From Bacilli bacterium (lineage in GTDB: Bacteria; Bacillota_I; Bacilli_A; Izemoplasmatales; Izemoplasmataceae): a DNA stretch of 32,046 nt. Shown here piece after piece: positions 18,358 to 27,881 of this stretch (position 1 is its first letter; each line of letters opens with the position of its first letter). The stretch covers positions 1-32,046 of the forward strand of contig JAFGXW010000088.1 of assembly GCA_016936415.1 (NCBI GenBank), written 5' to 3'. The translations under genes were made by a program, and so were the position numbers. Below the pieces are notes generated by a model that saw only the letters and a program-made list of their open reading frames with translations, searched no databases and was not told where the DNA came from.

Positions 18358-18492
18358 TTCTCTCTCTCTCACTCTCTCACACCTACAACTTCATTATAAT
18401 ACTTCCCATAAAAATTACAATGCAATTTTTTTTCGCATCAAAACAAAGGAAAAATTATCAAAATTCACCATTGGAAAACAGAACAAATCTTC

Positions 18493-20073
18493 CTACTTCC
18501 CACTGTCTCCATAGTTTGATAATACACGAGCACTTGGATCACTTACATCACAGTTTTCCCATGTTTTATTTGGCATCCAATAATCCATAACCAAATGTGA
18601 ATGATTTGGGTAATACTTCTCAAATATCTCTCTATATAGCAATGATTCCTTGGTAAATGGAGTTGGATTAGCGTATTGTGTACATTTTTTTACAAATACT
18701 TCATCTGAATAACAGCTTTCAGCGTATTCTTTTAAATAATCAACCAATGAGTGCCCGACCGCATCACTAAAGGCTGCCTTATCGCGATACAGTATTTCAT
18801 GAGGCAAGTAATCGCCTTCAAAAGCCTTTCGTAGCAAGAACTTTCCTGTACTGTATTTATTCATTTTAAATATAGGGTGGATTCTCATGACATAATTAAC
18901 AAAATCTAGGTCTCCAAATGGAACACGAGCTTCTAAACTATTTGCAGCCAAGCATCTGTCTGCGCGCAATACATCGTACATATAAAGTTCACGCACTCTT
19001 TTTTCTGCTTCTTTTTGAAATGCATCCTCATCAGGCGCAAAATCTGTGTATTTATATCCAAACAACTCATCACTTACCTCGCCTGTAAGCAACACTTTTA
19101 TGTTCGTATTTTCATGAATATATTTCGATATTAAATACATTCCAATACTAGCTCTTATGGTTGTGATATCATATGTTTCCAATGCATATATTACTTCATC
19201 TAAACTGTTGATAACATCTGCTTTTTTGATAATCACTTCAGTGTGATCGGTTTGTAAATAATCTGCGACAATTTTTGCATACTTCAAATCAATCGGATCT
19301 GTTTCCATCCCAACACTGAATGTTCTTATTTTTTCAGTTGATACCTTTGCAGCTACTGAGCAAACCAAACTTGAATCAAGCCCTCCACTGAGTAAATACC
19401 CTATTTCCGCATCGCTATCTAATCTTTTTACAATACCTTCTGTCAATTTTCGATTGATATTGATTAAGATGTCTTCAAATAAATCAGTGTGATATTTTTC
19501 AATATCTAATAAATCAGAATATTTGATAAATTCGCCTTTTATATAGTAATGACCTGGAGGAAATGGAAATACTGTTTCTACTACATCAATAATTGCTTTC
19601 ACTTCGCTCGCAAAAACAATTTCACTTGTCTCTTTGATGTATCCATAAAAAAGTGGTCTAATACCAATCGGATCTCTACCTGCGACCAATCCTTTGATTT
19701 TATCATCATATAAAACAATCGCATATTCAGCATCCAAATATGCAAACATCTCGACTCCTAGTTCTTCATATAATGGTAGTAATATCTCACAATCACTTTC
19801 TGATTGAAAAACATGTCTTTTTGACATTTCTTGTTTGATTTGCCTGAAATTATAGATTTCTGCGTTTGCCACCAAAATATTATTCTTGTAGTAAAAAGGT
19901 TGCATTCCATTCATCGAAAGCCCCATAATAGCCAGACGATTAAACATAAATACATAATCACCAATCACTTTGTAATCTTTTGCATCAGGACCCCTTTTAA
20001 TGGTATTCAGTTGCCCTTTTTTTAATTGTTCAATTTTTTGTAGTCCACCAGATGATACAATAATTCCACACAT
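18493..20073 (-). CDS. asnB: Asparagine synthase (glutamine-hydrolysing)
   Basis: 526 aa; starts MCGI (catalytic Cys2), GRDPIGIRPLFYG, LLSGGLDSSLVCSVAA PP-loop, SLEARVPFGDLDFV. Confidence 0.95.
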   Translation of the reverse strand: MCGIIVSSGGLQKIEQLKKGQLNTIKRGPDAKDYKVIGDYVFMFNRLAIMGLSMNGMQPFYYKNNILVANAEIYNFRQIKQEMSKRHVFQSESDCEILLPLYEELGVEMFAYLDAEYAIVLYDDKIKGLVAGRDPIGIRPLFYGYIKETSEIVFASEVKAIIDVVETVFPFPPGHYYIKGEFIKYSDLLDIEKYHTDLFEDILININRKLTEGIVKRLDSDAEIGYLLSGGLDSSLVCSVAAKVSTEKIRTFSVGMETDPIDLKYAKIVADYLQTDHTEVIIKKADVINSLDEVIYALETYDITTIRASIGMYLISKYIHENTNIKVLLTGEVSDELFGYKYTDFAPDEDAFQKEAEKRVRELYMYDVLRADRCLAANSLEARVPFGDLDFVNYVMRIHPIFKMNKYSTGKFLLRKAFEGDYLPHEILYRDKAAFSDAVGHSLVDYLKEYAESCYSDEVFVKKCTQYANPTPFTKESLLYREIFEKYYPNHSHLVMDYWMPNKTWENCDVSDPSARVLSNYGDSGK

Positions 20074-20095
20074 ATTACATGCTCCTTTCGATTAT

Positions 20096-20345
20096 AAAAA
20101 AAACAGTCTTCTATCCCATTAGGGACGAATAACTGTTTAATCCGCGGTACCACCCATTTTGCCAAAAGGCCACTCACTCTCAATTAAGAGTTTTAGTATG
20201 ATAACGGTCTAATTCCGGTTTATTTTACTAGAAAATCGTTCAAATAAACAACTCAAAAGTGTTATTCATATATAGCTTATTGTCTAGCTCACACCATCCT
20301 AGACTCGCTTGGAACAGTTCTATATACTACTTCTCTTCATCAACG
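20096..20345 (-). promoter_or_regulatory. T-box leader (riboswitch), predicted Asn specificity, controlling asnB
   Basis: Minus strand carries the canonical T-box GGGTGGTACCGCGG (20142-20155), stem I distal GGATGGTGTGAGC, AGTA bulge and GAAT-AAC-A candidate specifier (20261-20263, AAC=Asn), then terminator AAACAGT...ACTGTTTTTTTT (20101-20138). Confidence 0.93.
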
Positions 20346-20348
20346 TTT

Positions 20349-21053
20349 TTATGCGCTTAAATATGCTTCTTTTACTTTTTCATCATTCAGTAAATCTTTT
20401 GAATCTCCAGATGCTATGATTTTCCCAGTTTCAAGCACATAACCTTTGTGCGAAACATGTAAAGCTCGATTTGCATTTTGTTCTACTAGTAAAATCGTCG
20501 TACCTGTTTGATTAATATCAGTAATAATACTAAAAATCTCATCCACCAATAATGGAGCAAGTCCCATAGAAGGTTCATCCAGCAATAAAATCTTAGGTCT
20601 ACTCATTAAAGCCCTACCCATTGCCAGCATTTGTTGTTCACCACCTGACAATGTTCCAGCAGACTGCGATATTCGTTCTTTTAAACGTGGAAATCTACGA
20701 AATACCATTTCTAGATCTTCTGCAATTTCCGTTTTATCTTTTCTGGTATATGCACCCATTTGTAAATTCTCAAGTACCGTCAAGCCTGGAAATACTCTTC
20801 GACCTTCTGGTACATGTGATATCCCCATCTCCACCAATTTATGTGGTTCATATGTTTCTAGATTTTGATCCAAAAACATGATATTTCCTTCGGTTTTCTT
20901 CAATAAATTAGATATCGTTTTTAAGATAGTCGATTTCCCTGCTCCATTCGAACCTATCAATGTAACAATCTCTCCTTGTGCAACTTCAAAATTAACCCCT
21001 TTTATCGCGTGTATTGCGCCATAATAAACATGTAAGTTCTCTACTTTTAACAT
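20349..21053 (-). CDS. livF: Branched-chain amino acid ABC transporter ATP-binding protein
   Basis: GSNGAGKST, LSGGEQQMLAMGRALM, LLLDEPSMGLAP; last gene of liv cluster. Confidence 0.93.
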   Translation of the reverse strand: MLKVENLHVYYGAIHAIKGVNFEVAQGEIVTLIGSNGAGKSTILKTISNLLKKTEGNIMFLDQNLETYEPHKLVEMGISHVPEGRRVFPGLTVLENLQMGAYTRKDKTEIAEDLEMVFRRFPRLKERISQSAGTLSGGEQQMLAMGRALMSRPKILLLDEPSMGLAPLLVDEIFSIITDINQTGTTILLVEQNANRALHVSHKGYVLETGKIIASGDSKDLLNDEKVKEAYLSA

Positions 21054-21054
21054 A

Positions 21055-21813
21055 TCATTCTCCTAAATAAGCTTTGATAACAGCTTTATCTTTTCGAATT
21101 TCTTTTGGTGATCCTTTTGCAATGATTTTTCCATAATCAACCACAATAATTCTTTCACAAATTCCCATTACGAGTTTCATATCATGTTCAATTAATAGTA
21201 CAGAAACTTTAAAACGTTCTTTGACAAGTTTAATTGTCTCCATTAATTCTTCAGTTTCTTGTGGATTCATCCCAGCTGCAGGTTCATCAAGTAACAATAT
21301 TTTAGGGTTTGTAGCGAGTGCACGTGCAATCTCTAATTTACGTTGTTTTCCATAAGGAAGATTTTTGGCAAGTTCATTTTGGAATTGCTCTAAACCAAAT
21401 ACTTTTAATAATTCCACTGCAACATCTACAGCTTCTTGTTCTTCACGTCTGAATTTTTTATTCTTTACGATACTTGATAACAAGTTATATGTCATTTGAT
21501 TATGATAGGCTACTTTAATGTTATCAATTACACTCATATCCTTAAACAATCGAATATTTTGAAATGTACGACTACTACCCAACATCACAATTTGATTCGG
21601 CTTTTTATTTTTTGTGTTAACACCATCAACATGAATAGAACCCTCAGTAGGAGCATATACTCCAGTAAGTAAATTAAATATAGTTGTTTTACCGGCTCCG
21701 TTTGGACCAATTAGCCCAACCAATTCATTAGATTCTAAAATTAATTCAAAATTATCAACCGCAGTTAATCCACCAAATCTAATTGTTAAGTCTTTTACTT
21801 CTAGAAGAGCCAT
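21055..21813 (-). CDS. livG: Branched-chain amino acid ABC transporter ATP-binding protein
   Basis: FGGLTAVDNF, GPNGAGKTTIFNLLTGVY, LPYGKQRKLEIARALATNPKILLLDEPAAGMNPQE. Confidence 0.94.
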   Translation of the reverse strand: MALLEVKDLTIRFGGLTAVDNFELILESNELVGLIGPNGAGKTTIFNLLTGVYAPTEGSIHVDGVNTKNKKPNQIVMLGSSRTFQNIRLFKDMSVIDNIKVAYHNQMTYNLLSSIVKNKKFRREEQEAVDVAVELLKVFGLEQFQNELAKNLPYGKQRKLEIARALATNPKILLLDEPAAGMNPQETEELMETIKLVKERFKVSVLLIEHDMKLVMGICERIIVVDYGKIIAKGSPKEIRKDKAVIKAYLGE

Positions 21814-22889
21814 TATTGATCACTTCCTTTTAGCAAGTCGTCTGTTTTCTTTTTACGTAAAAAGAATCTCTTAAGTGCTCTTAAATATCTAGGTGTGTCA
21901 AATTCTTTTGTTCCCATCATTCCTTGAGGTCTAAATAACATTGTTAAAATTAACATCATAGAATATAGCAACAAACGATATTGATCAAAATCACGTAGTA
22001 ATTCTGGAAGGAATGTTAAGAATATAGCTGCGACAATTGCACCACTAATCGATCCCATACCTCCAAGGACAACAATAACAAAGATTTCAACTGATTTGAT
22101 AAATCCAAATGAAACCGGCGCTAAGAATCCACCTTGAAAAGCAAAAATCGCCCCTCCTATTCCACCGAACATAGATGCCAATACAAATCCCATTATCTTA
22201 TATTTTGTAATGTTGATTCCAACTGATTCACTTGCGATTTCGTCTTCTCTGATTGATAAGATGGCACGTCCATGTCTTGAAAACATGAAAAGATAGATTA
22301 CAAGTACAATTGTTGCTGTAGTCCAAAAAGCAATTGGAAATGTCATAATTCTTGGAATTGCTTTTAATCCTTGTGCACCACCTGTAAATTCTACATTTGT
22401 CAGAATAATACGTACAATTTCACCAAATCCAAGTGTCATGATTCCTAAATAATCACCACGAAGTCGTAATGCAGGTGTTCCAACCAATAATCCCGCGATA
22501 CTTGCCGTTAGTGCAGCTCCAGATGCACTAATTAAGAATATCAATAAATTTCTAGATAGAAATAAAAACCCATCCGTAATAACTGGATATAAGGCAATCC
22601 CAATCAGCGCTGCAGTATATGCTCCAATCGCCATAAATCCTGCATGCCCTAATACCAATTGTCCTAAAAATCCTGTCGCAATGTTCAAACTTGCTGACAT
22701 CACGATTGCTACCAATACTAGTACAATGATTGTAGAATAATATCGATTCAAAATACCAGTATTAATTAAAGTGTTTAAAACAAGAAAAATGATTGTAACA
22801 AATGCTAAATTGATAAAAACTGTACTGATTGAAAGTTTCTTATATGCTTTGTGCGGTAATACTGTTCCAAATAATTTTGATAGTCCCAT
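21813..22889 (-). CDS. livM: Branched-chain amino acid ABC transporter permease
   Basis: LGHAGFMAIGAYTAAL, LRLRGDYLGIMTLGFGEIVRI, GGMGSISGAIVAA. Confidence 0.93.
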   Translation of the reverse strand: MGLSKLFGTVLPHKAYKKLSISTVFINLAFVTIIFLVLNTLINTGILNRYYSTIIVLVLVAIVMSASLNIATGFLGQLVLGHAGFMAIGAYTAALIGIALYPVITDGFLFLSRNLLIFLISASGAALTASIAGLLVGTPALRLRGDYLGIMTLGFGEIVRIILTNVEFTGGAQGLKAIPRIMTFPIAFWTTATIVLVIYLFMFSRHGRAILSIREDEIASESVGINITKYKIMGFVLASMFGGIGGAIFAFQGGFLAPVSFGFIKSVEIFVIVVLGGMGSISGAIVAAIFLTFLPELLRDFDQYRLLLYSMMLILTMLFRPQGMMGTKEFDTPRYLRALKRFFLRKKKTDDLLKGSDQ

Positions 22890-22890
22890 A

Positions 22891-23781
22891 TTATACCTTC
22901 TCCTTTACGTTTTTACCTAAAATTCCAGAAGGTTTGAATAATAAAACCAATATAAGAACACTGAAAACAATAGCATCCGCCCACTTACTAGATATATATC
23001 CTTTGGTCATTGTCTCAATAAATCCAATCGTATATCCACCAAGTACAGCGCCTCCAATATTACCAATACCACCAAATACTGCGGCGATAAAGGCTTTCAA
23101 ACCTGGCATAACACCAAGAGTTGGATATACTTGACTGTACGCAACAGAATAGAAAATTCCACCAAGTGCACCAAGTGCACTACCAATCGCAAATGTCAGT
23201 GAAATAATACGGTTAATATTGATTCCCATTAATAAGGCAGCATCTTTGTCTTGTGAAACGGCACGCATTGCTTTTCCAGCTTTTGTTTTCTTTACAAATA
23301 ATGTTAATAAAACCATAATGATAATTGACATAAATATGGTATATACCGTAACCATAGAGACTGCAGTATTACCAATCATGATTGGTGCAGCTGTAATAAA
23401 TCTTGGCATTACTTTTGGCGTTGCCCCAAATAGAAGCTGGGCAAAATTTTGTAAAAATAAGCTCATACCTATGGCAGTGATTAATGCCGAAATTCTTGGT
23501 GCAGTTCTTAATTTCTTATAAGCAATTTTCTCAGAAAAAATACCCATAAGCGCAGCCAATCCCATTGAAATAATAACAATTAGAAAGAACGGTAATTCAA
23601 CTGGTAATGATGTTGCTATAACGAAAGCAAAATATGCACCAAACATCATGATTTCACCATGTGCAAAGTTGATCAATCGAATGATTCCATATACCATGGT
23701 ATATCCGATGGCAACTAGTGCATAGATACTACCGGTATTCAAACTGTTGATTAGTTGTCTAATTAATAAATCTATATCCAT
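22891..23781 (-). CDS. livH: Branched-chain amino acid ABC transporter permease
   Basis: GSIYALVAIGYTMVYGIIRLINFAHGEIMMFGAYFAF, AVFGGIGNIGGAVLGG. Confidence 0.94.
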   Translation of the reverse strand: MDIDLLIRQLINSLNTGSIYALVAIGYTMVYGIIRLINFAHGEIMMFGAYFAFVIATSLPVELPFFLIVIISMGLAALMGIFSEKIAYKKLRTAPRISALITAIGMSLFLQNFAQLLFGATPKVMPRFITAAPIMIGNTAVSMVTVYTIFMSIIIMVLLTLFVKKTKAGKAMRAVSQDKDAALLMGININRIISLTFAIGSALGALGGIFYSVAYSQVYPTLGVMPGLKAFIAAVFGGIGNIGGAVLGGYTIGFIETMTKGYISSKWADAIVFSVLILVLLFKPSGILGKNVKEKV

Positions 23782-23804
23782 GAATTCACCTCAAAATATG
23801 GTTA

Positions 23805-23833
23805 TAGATAGGGAAGTTATTCTTCCCTATCTA
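23805..23833 (-). terminator. Intercistronic hairpin between livJ and livH (attenuator or mRNA-stability hairpin)
   Basis: TAGATAGGGAAG-ttatt-CTTCCCTATCTA, perfect 12-bp stem without a long U tract, between the SBP and the permease genes. Confidence 0.6.
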
Positions 23834-23864
23834 CATTGATTTTTACTAAAAATTTATGTGTTTG

Positions 23865-24983
23865 TTAGTTTCCTTCTACTTTGTCAACTACGACATGTTC
23901 CCCGTTTACAATTTGAATAATTGTAATGGCTTTAATTGGATCTCCATTTTCATCAAATTTGATTGATCCAGTTACCGCATTTTGGTAATCCAAATCAGTT
24001 AATGCAGCAATTAACTCAGTCGAATCAGTTGTTCCAGCATCTTCCATTGCCGCAGCCATTGCATAAACAGCATCATAAGCAAGTGCAGCAAGAGCATTTG
24101 GTGCTTCACCATATTCTTCAGTATAATTCGCAACGAAATCAACAACTACTTGCGCAGTATCAGATTTTGCATAATGGTTTCCAAAATACATACCTTCAGC
24201 TACAGCAGCATAATCTGCTTCTAATCCATCCCAACCATCTCCACCAACAAATGGGATATCCATTCCAGCAGCATCAGCTTGTGTCAAAATAGCACCTACT
24301 TCAGCAACATATGCAGGTAAGAATACTACTTCAGCATCAGATGCAGCAATATTTGCAAGTACTGCAGAGAAATCATCATCAGATGCACTAAACGTATATT
24401 CAGTAACAGTACCACCACTTGCTGTAAATTCTGCAACGAATGCATCTGCAAGTCCTTCACTATATGCATCCCCTGAATTATATAGCACTGCAGCATTTGT
24501 CGCTTCTAAATTATTTTTAGAGAAAACAGCAGCAACGGTTCCTTGGTAACTATCTGTATAACATGCTCTAAATACGTTAGGTGCATCTAGTGTTACATCA
24601 GGGTTCGTAGCTGTCGGTGTTAATACTGGTAAATTATCAGCAATCGCCAATTCTTTAACAGCAAGAGTTACACCACTAAATGTTGCACCAACCAATGCAA
24701 CTACTCCATCTTTATCAACCAAACGATTATAAGCATTTACACCTTCAGTAGGATCACCCTTACTATCATATGCGATAATTTCAACGTCTTTTCCAAGTAC
24801 ACCACCATCTGCATTCAATTCAGCAGCAGCTAACTTTGCACCATTTGCAACTGCAACACCATACATCGAATAATCTCCTGTAAGTGGTCCAATTACACCT
24901 AGTTTAATATTGTCATTTGTGTCACAAGCTCCTAATAGTAATACGAAAGATAATGTTAAAGCAATTGTTAATAATTTCTTCAT
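23865..24983 (-). CDS. livJ: Branched-chain amino acid ABC transporter substrate-binding lipoprotein
   Basis: MKKLLTIALTLSFVLLLGAC lipobox, LGVIGPLTGDYSMYGVAVANGAKLAAAELNADGGVLG; RBS AAAAGGAG before ATG at 24983 (ORF-track start 25091 is upstream noncoding). Confidence 0.93.
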   Translation of the reverse strand: MKKLLTIALTLSFVLLLGACDTNDNIKLGVIGPLTGDYSMYGVAVANGAKLAAAELNADGGVLGKDVEIIAYDSKGDPTEGVNAYNRLVDKDGVVALVGATFSGVTLAVKELAIADNLPVLTPTATNPDVTLDAPNVFRACYTDSYQGTVAAVFSKNNLEATNAAVLYNSGDAYSEGLADAFVAEFTASGGTVTEYTFSASDDDFSAVLANIAASDAEVVFLPAYVAEVGAILTQADAAGMDIPFVGGDGWDGLEADYAAVAEGMYFGNHYAKSDTAQVVVDFVANYTEEYGEAPNALAALAYDAVYAMAAAMEDAGTTDSTELIAALTDLDYQNAVTGSIKFDENGDPIKAITIIQIVNGEHVVVDKVEGN

Positions 24984-25014
24984 AATTTTTCTCCTTTTAA
25001 TATATTTTATGAAA

Positions 25015-25043
25015 ACTATACTACAAGGAGCTAAAGCAAACAA
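25015..25043 (-). promoter_or_regulatory. Candidate liv operon promoter
   Basis: Minus strand TTGTTT - 17 nt - TATAGT, about 30 nt upstream of livJ start. Confidence 0.5.
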
Positions 25044-25057
25044 GAGAAAAAACACAA

Positions 25058-25071
25058 TGAAAGCGTTTTTT
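25058..25071. promoter_or_regulatory. cre-like element upstream of livJ
   Basis: TGAAAGCGTTTTTT resembles the CcpA cre consensus with one mismatch, located upstream of the predicted -35. Confidence 0.35.
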
Positions 25072-25075
25072 ATTT

Positions 25076-25091
25076 GTGAAAATGTTTTCAT
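25076..25091. promoter_or_regulatory. Near-palindrome GTGAAAATGTTTTCAT, candidate operator
   Basis: Differs at two positions from the perfect palindrome at 6466-6481; upstream of the liv operon. Confidence 0.45.
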
Positions 25092-25120
25092 AGATAGATT
25101 TTGGCATTAAATAAATAAAA

Positions 25121-25145
25121 AAATAGTTGTAAATACCAACTATTT
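25121..25145 (-). terminator. Intrinsic terminator of the DMT transporter operon
   Basis: AAATAGTTG-...-CAACTATTT hairpin; on the minus strand followed by TTTTTTATTTATTT. Confidence 0.75.
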
Positions 25146-25180
25146 GGCTTGAATAGAACCTTTAAGCTTTGAAAAGAGTT

Positions 25181-26062
25181 TTAAACATTTACTAAGACAT
25201 CTCTCTTTTTACCGGAATTAACAAAGTGAATACCAATTAATATAACCAATAGACCCAGAATGACTGAAGAAGTGATTTTTTCATGCAAGAAAATAAAAGA
25301 CCACAGTATTCCAAAAACAGGCATTAAATAAGTAACCGTCAAAGCTTTTACTGCACCGACTTGTTTGATTAGGTAATAATATATTAAATAGGCAATTGCC
25401 GTACACAAAATACCAAAGAAAATCATTAGCAAGCCCACTTGAATGGTAACCACTTCTCTAATCGGAAAAACAATGATAAAGGGGATCAAACTCACTCCCG
25501 CAAACAATAAAGAACCCGCTGTTAATTCCTTTGCTTCAATATGCATTGCATACTTTTTTGTCACTACGCCAGACAGCCCATAAAATGATGCAGCTGTAAC
25601 ACAAGCAAGAATCGACAACGTTACCTCGCTCGTACTTTCACCAAATGAAACGCTAGATATAATCCCAACACCAATAAACCCAATGATTAATCCAAATATT
25701 TTTTTATAACCTAATTTTTCTTTTACAATTAAATAACTGAATATTGCGCCAAACATTGGCGCAGTCGAATTCAATATTACACTGATTGAAGCATCAATAT
25801 ACTGTGCAGCGAACCCATATAAAAAGAATGGTATAGCACTATTTCCAATTCCAATCACAAAAAAAATGAAATAATTCTTTTTCCAGTTTACCTTATATTT
25901 CTGGAAAGTGAAAATCAGTAAGAGAAATAATGATGCACTCAACAAACGAAAACTAGAGGTCATAGCAATACCAAAAGTCGGAACCAATACTTTCATAAAG
26001 ATAAAGGAAGAACCCCAAATGGCAGATATCAAAATAAGTAATAATGTTTGTTTTACTGTCAT
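25181..26062 (-). CDS. EamA/DMT family transporter
   Basis: 293 aa, about ten hydrophobic helices; SAIWGSSFIFMKV..., two EamA-like halves. Confidence 0.88.
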   Translation of the reverse strand: MTVKQTLLLILISAIWGSSFIFMKVLVPTFGIAMTSSFRLLSASLFLLLIFTFQKYKVNWKKNYFIFFVIGIGNSAIPFFLYGFAAQYIDASISVILNSTAPMFGAIFSYLIVKEKLGYKKIFGLIIGFIGVGIISSVSFGESTSEVTLSILACVTAASFYGLSGVVTKKYAMHIEAKELTAGSLLFAGVSLIPFIIVFPIREVVTIQVGLLMIFFGILCTAIAYLIYYYLIKQVGAVKALTVTYLMPVFGILWSFIFLHEKITSSVILGLLVILIGIHFVNSGKKRDVLVNV

Positions 26063-26961
26063 ATTTTCTTGTCCTTTCGCTTTTTGTAAAGTTGAACGAC
26101 ATCAGTCTCACTTAATACAATTCCTCCAAAAATTAAAATAATACCAAATAAAATGAAACGATTAAATGGATCATTGTAAAACAAAATAGCAAATATTGGA
26201 CCAAATAAACTTTCAGTTGATATTAAAATTGCAGCTTCTGCAGTATTTGTATATTTTTGGCCAATACTTTGAAATAGAAACGCAATGAAACTTCCAAATA
26301 TACCAAGTAATACTGCAAGTATCAAAATTTTACTTTCGTCAAATGAAGAAAATGCTTGTCTCGGAAAACCACCATTTATAAACATCGTTATTGTTGCAAG
26401 CATACTAAACATTAATAATTGAAAAGCCATCAAAACAAATAGATCAACCTTCTTTGTTAATTTGCCTAAAAAATAAATATGAATGGCAAAAAATGTTGCT
26501 CCAATAAAAGTAAGAGAATCACCAAAAGCAATGGTAAGTTCATTAAAATCTACAGTGATTAAACTAATACCAAGCAGTGTAATGAATCCAGCAATGATTG
26601 TTTTGGCATGACTCTTTTTTCCTTCAAAAATAAAAATAAGCAATGGCATCATAACAATATATCCAGCTGTAATGAGTGCATTATTCGATGGATTTGTGTG
26701 TACCAAACCCCATGTTTGAAAATAAAAAGCAATATATAGTAAAATCCCAAGAAGAAGACCATTCTTAATTACATAAATATTTGTTTTTAATATTCTTTTA
26801 AAATAAAAAAGAAAAATCGCAATTGTTGCTGAAATAAATCTCACAAAAAGCAGTTGTGAATCATTCCAACCATGATCCAAAACATACTTATTTCCTATAA
26901 AACCAAGACCCCATATGATTCCAGCAGATATTAAAACAATACGTGCTAATTTCTTATTCAT
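26059..26961 (-). CDS. EamA/DMT family transporter (second copy)
   Basis: About 300 aa; AGIIWGLGFIGNKYVLD; RBS GAGGTGAT before ATG 26961; 4-bp ATGA overlap with the next gene. Confidence 0.88.
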   Translation of the reverse strand: MNKKLARIVLISAGIIWGLGFIGNKYVLDHGWNDSQLLFVRFISATIAIFLFYFKRILKTNIYVIKNGLLLGILLYIAFYFQTWGLVHTNPSNNALITAGYIVMMPLLIFIFEGKKSHAKTIIAGFITLLGISLITVDFNELTIAFGDSLTFIGATFFAIHIYFLGKLTKKVDLFVLMAFQLLMFSMLATITMFINGGFPRQAFSSFDESKILILAVLLGIFGSFIAFLFQSIGQKYTNTAEAAILISTESLFGPIFAILFYNDPFNRFILFGIILIFGGIVLSETDVVQLYKKRKDKKI

Positions 26962-27023
26962 GTTATCACCTCTATAAGCTACAAACATTATAGCAAAACA
27001 ACCATCAAAAAGCCATACAAAAA

Positions 27024-27042
27024 AAGAGAAATAAATTCTCTT
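27024..27042 (-). terminator. Intrinsic terminator of polyamine operon
   Basis: AAGAGAA-ataaa-TTCTCTT; on the minus strand followed by a T run; just after the speB stop at 27045. Confidence 0.7.
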
Positions 27043-27044
27043 CT

Positions 27045-27881
27045 TTATATCATAATCAACAGCTCTCTGATTAACTTCGCAGCAACGATTGTTGATGACT
27101 TACTTGGGTCTTGTTCTGGTGCAAGTTCAACAACATCACAACCAACTATATTTAACCCACTAAATTTTAATACTGCAGATAACAACTCTTTAAATGTCAA
27201 TCCACCTGCTTCTGGCGTTCCAGTACCAGGCATTATAGAAGGATCAAGCACATCCAAATCTATCGTGATATAAATTGGGTGATCTTTGACTTCCGGTAAA
27301 ATTGTTCCTACTAAATCAGCACTAAACTTTTCAATAAATTGATGTTCTTGTGCATACACAAACTCACTTTTCACACCTGAACGGATGCCAAATTGATATA
27401 CTCTTCTATCACCTAGGATATCTGCAACTTTTTTAATGACTGTTGCATGAGACATTGCCTCACCAAAGAAAGTGTCACGCAAATCTGTATGTGCATCAAA
27501 ATGAATTACACGTAAATTCGGGTATTTCTCTGCCACTGCTTTGACAACTGGATAAGTAACCAAATGTTCTCCACCAATCATAAATGGAATTTTATCATCG
27601 GTTACAATTTGTTTTGCCTGTTCATAAATAGCATCAAGTGTTTTGGTTACATTCCCTGGAAAAACATCAGTATCTCCCAAATCACAAATAGCTTTTGAAG
27701 TAATTTCCTTATCTTGATATGGTGAATATATTTCCAATCCCATTGATTCTAAACGAACCGCGTTTGGAGCAAATCTAGTCCCAGGACGAAATGAAGTCGT
27801 TTGATCTACTGGTGCACCAAAAATGCAAATTTGCGCATTTTCGTATTTTTTATTTGCTTTCAAATAATTTAGTTTATTCAT
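27045..27881 (-). CDS. speB: Agmatinase / arginase-family ureohydrolase
   Basis: GGEHLVTYPVV, VIHFDAHTDLRD, ITIDLDVLDPSIMPGTGTPEAGG metal-binding motifs; operon context with speE. Confidence 0.93.
   Translation of the reverse strand: MNKLNYLKANKKYENAQICIFGAPVDQTTSFRPGTRFAPNAVRLESMGLEIYSPYQDKEITSKAICDLGDTDVFPGNVTKTLDAIYEQAKQIVTDDKIPFMIGGEHLVTYPVVKAVAEKYPNLRVIHFDAHTDLRDTFFGEAMSHATVIKKVADILGDRRVYQFGIRSGVKSEFVYAQEHQFIEKFSADLVGTILPEVKDHPIYITIDLDVLDPSIMPGTGTPEAGGLTFKELLSAVLKFSGLNIVGCDVVELAPEQDPSKSSTIVAAKLIRELLIMI

Noticed and set aside
23963-24292. Plus-strand 109 aa Q/H/L-rich ORF
   Set aside because: Antisense to livJ; its composition is a by-product of the Ala/Asp-rich livJ codons, with no RBS or homology.
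24984-25091. N-terminal extension of livJ in the ORF track
   Set aside because: The extension covers the promoter and operator-like sequences; a clear RBS and lipoprotein signal start at 24983.
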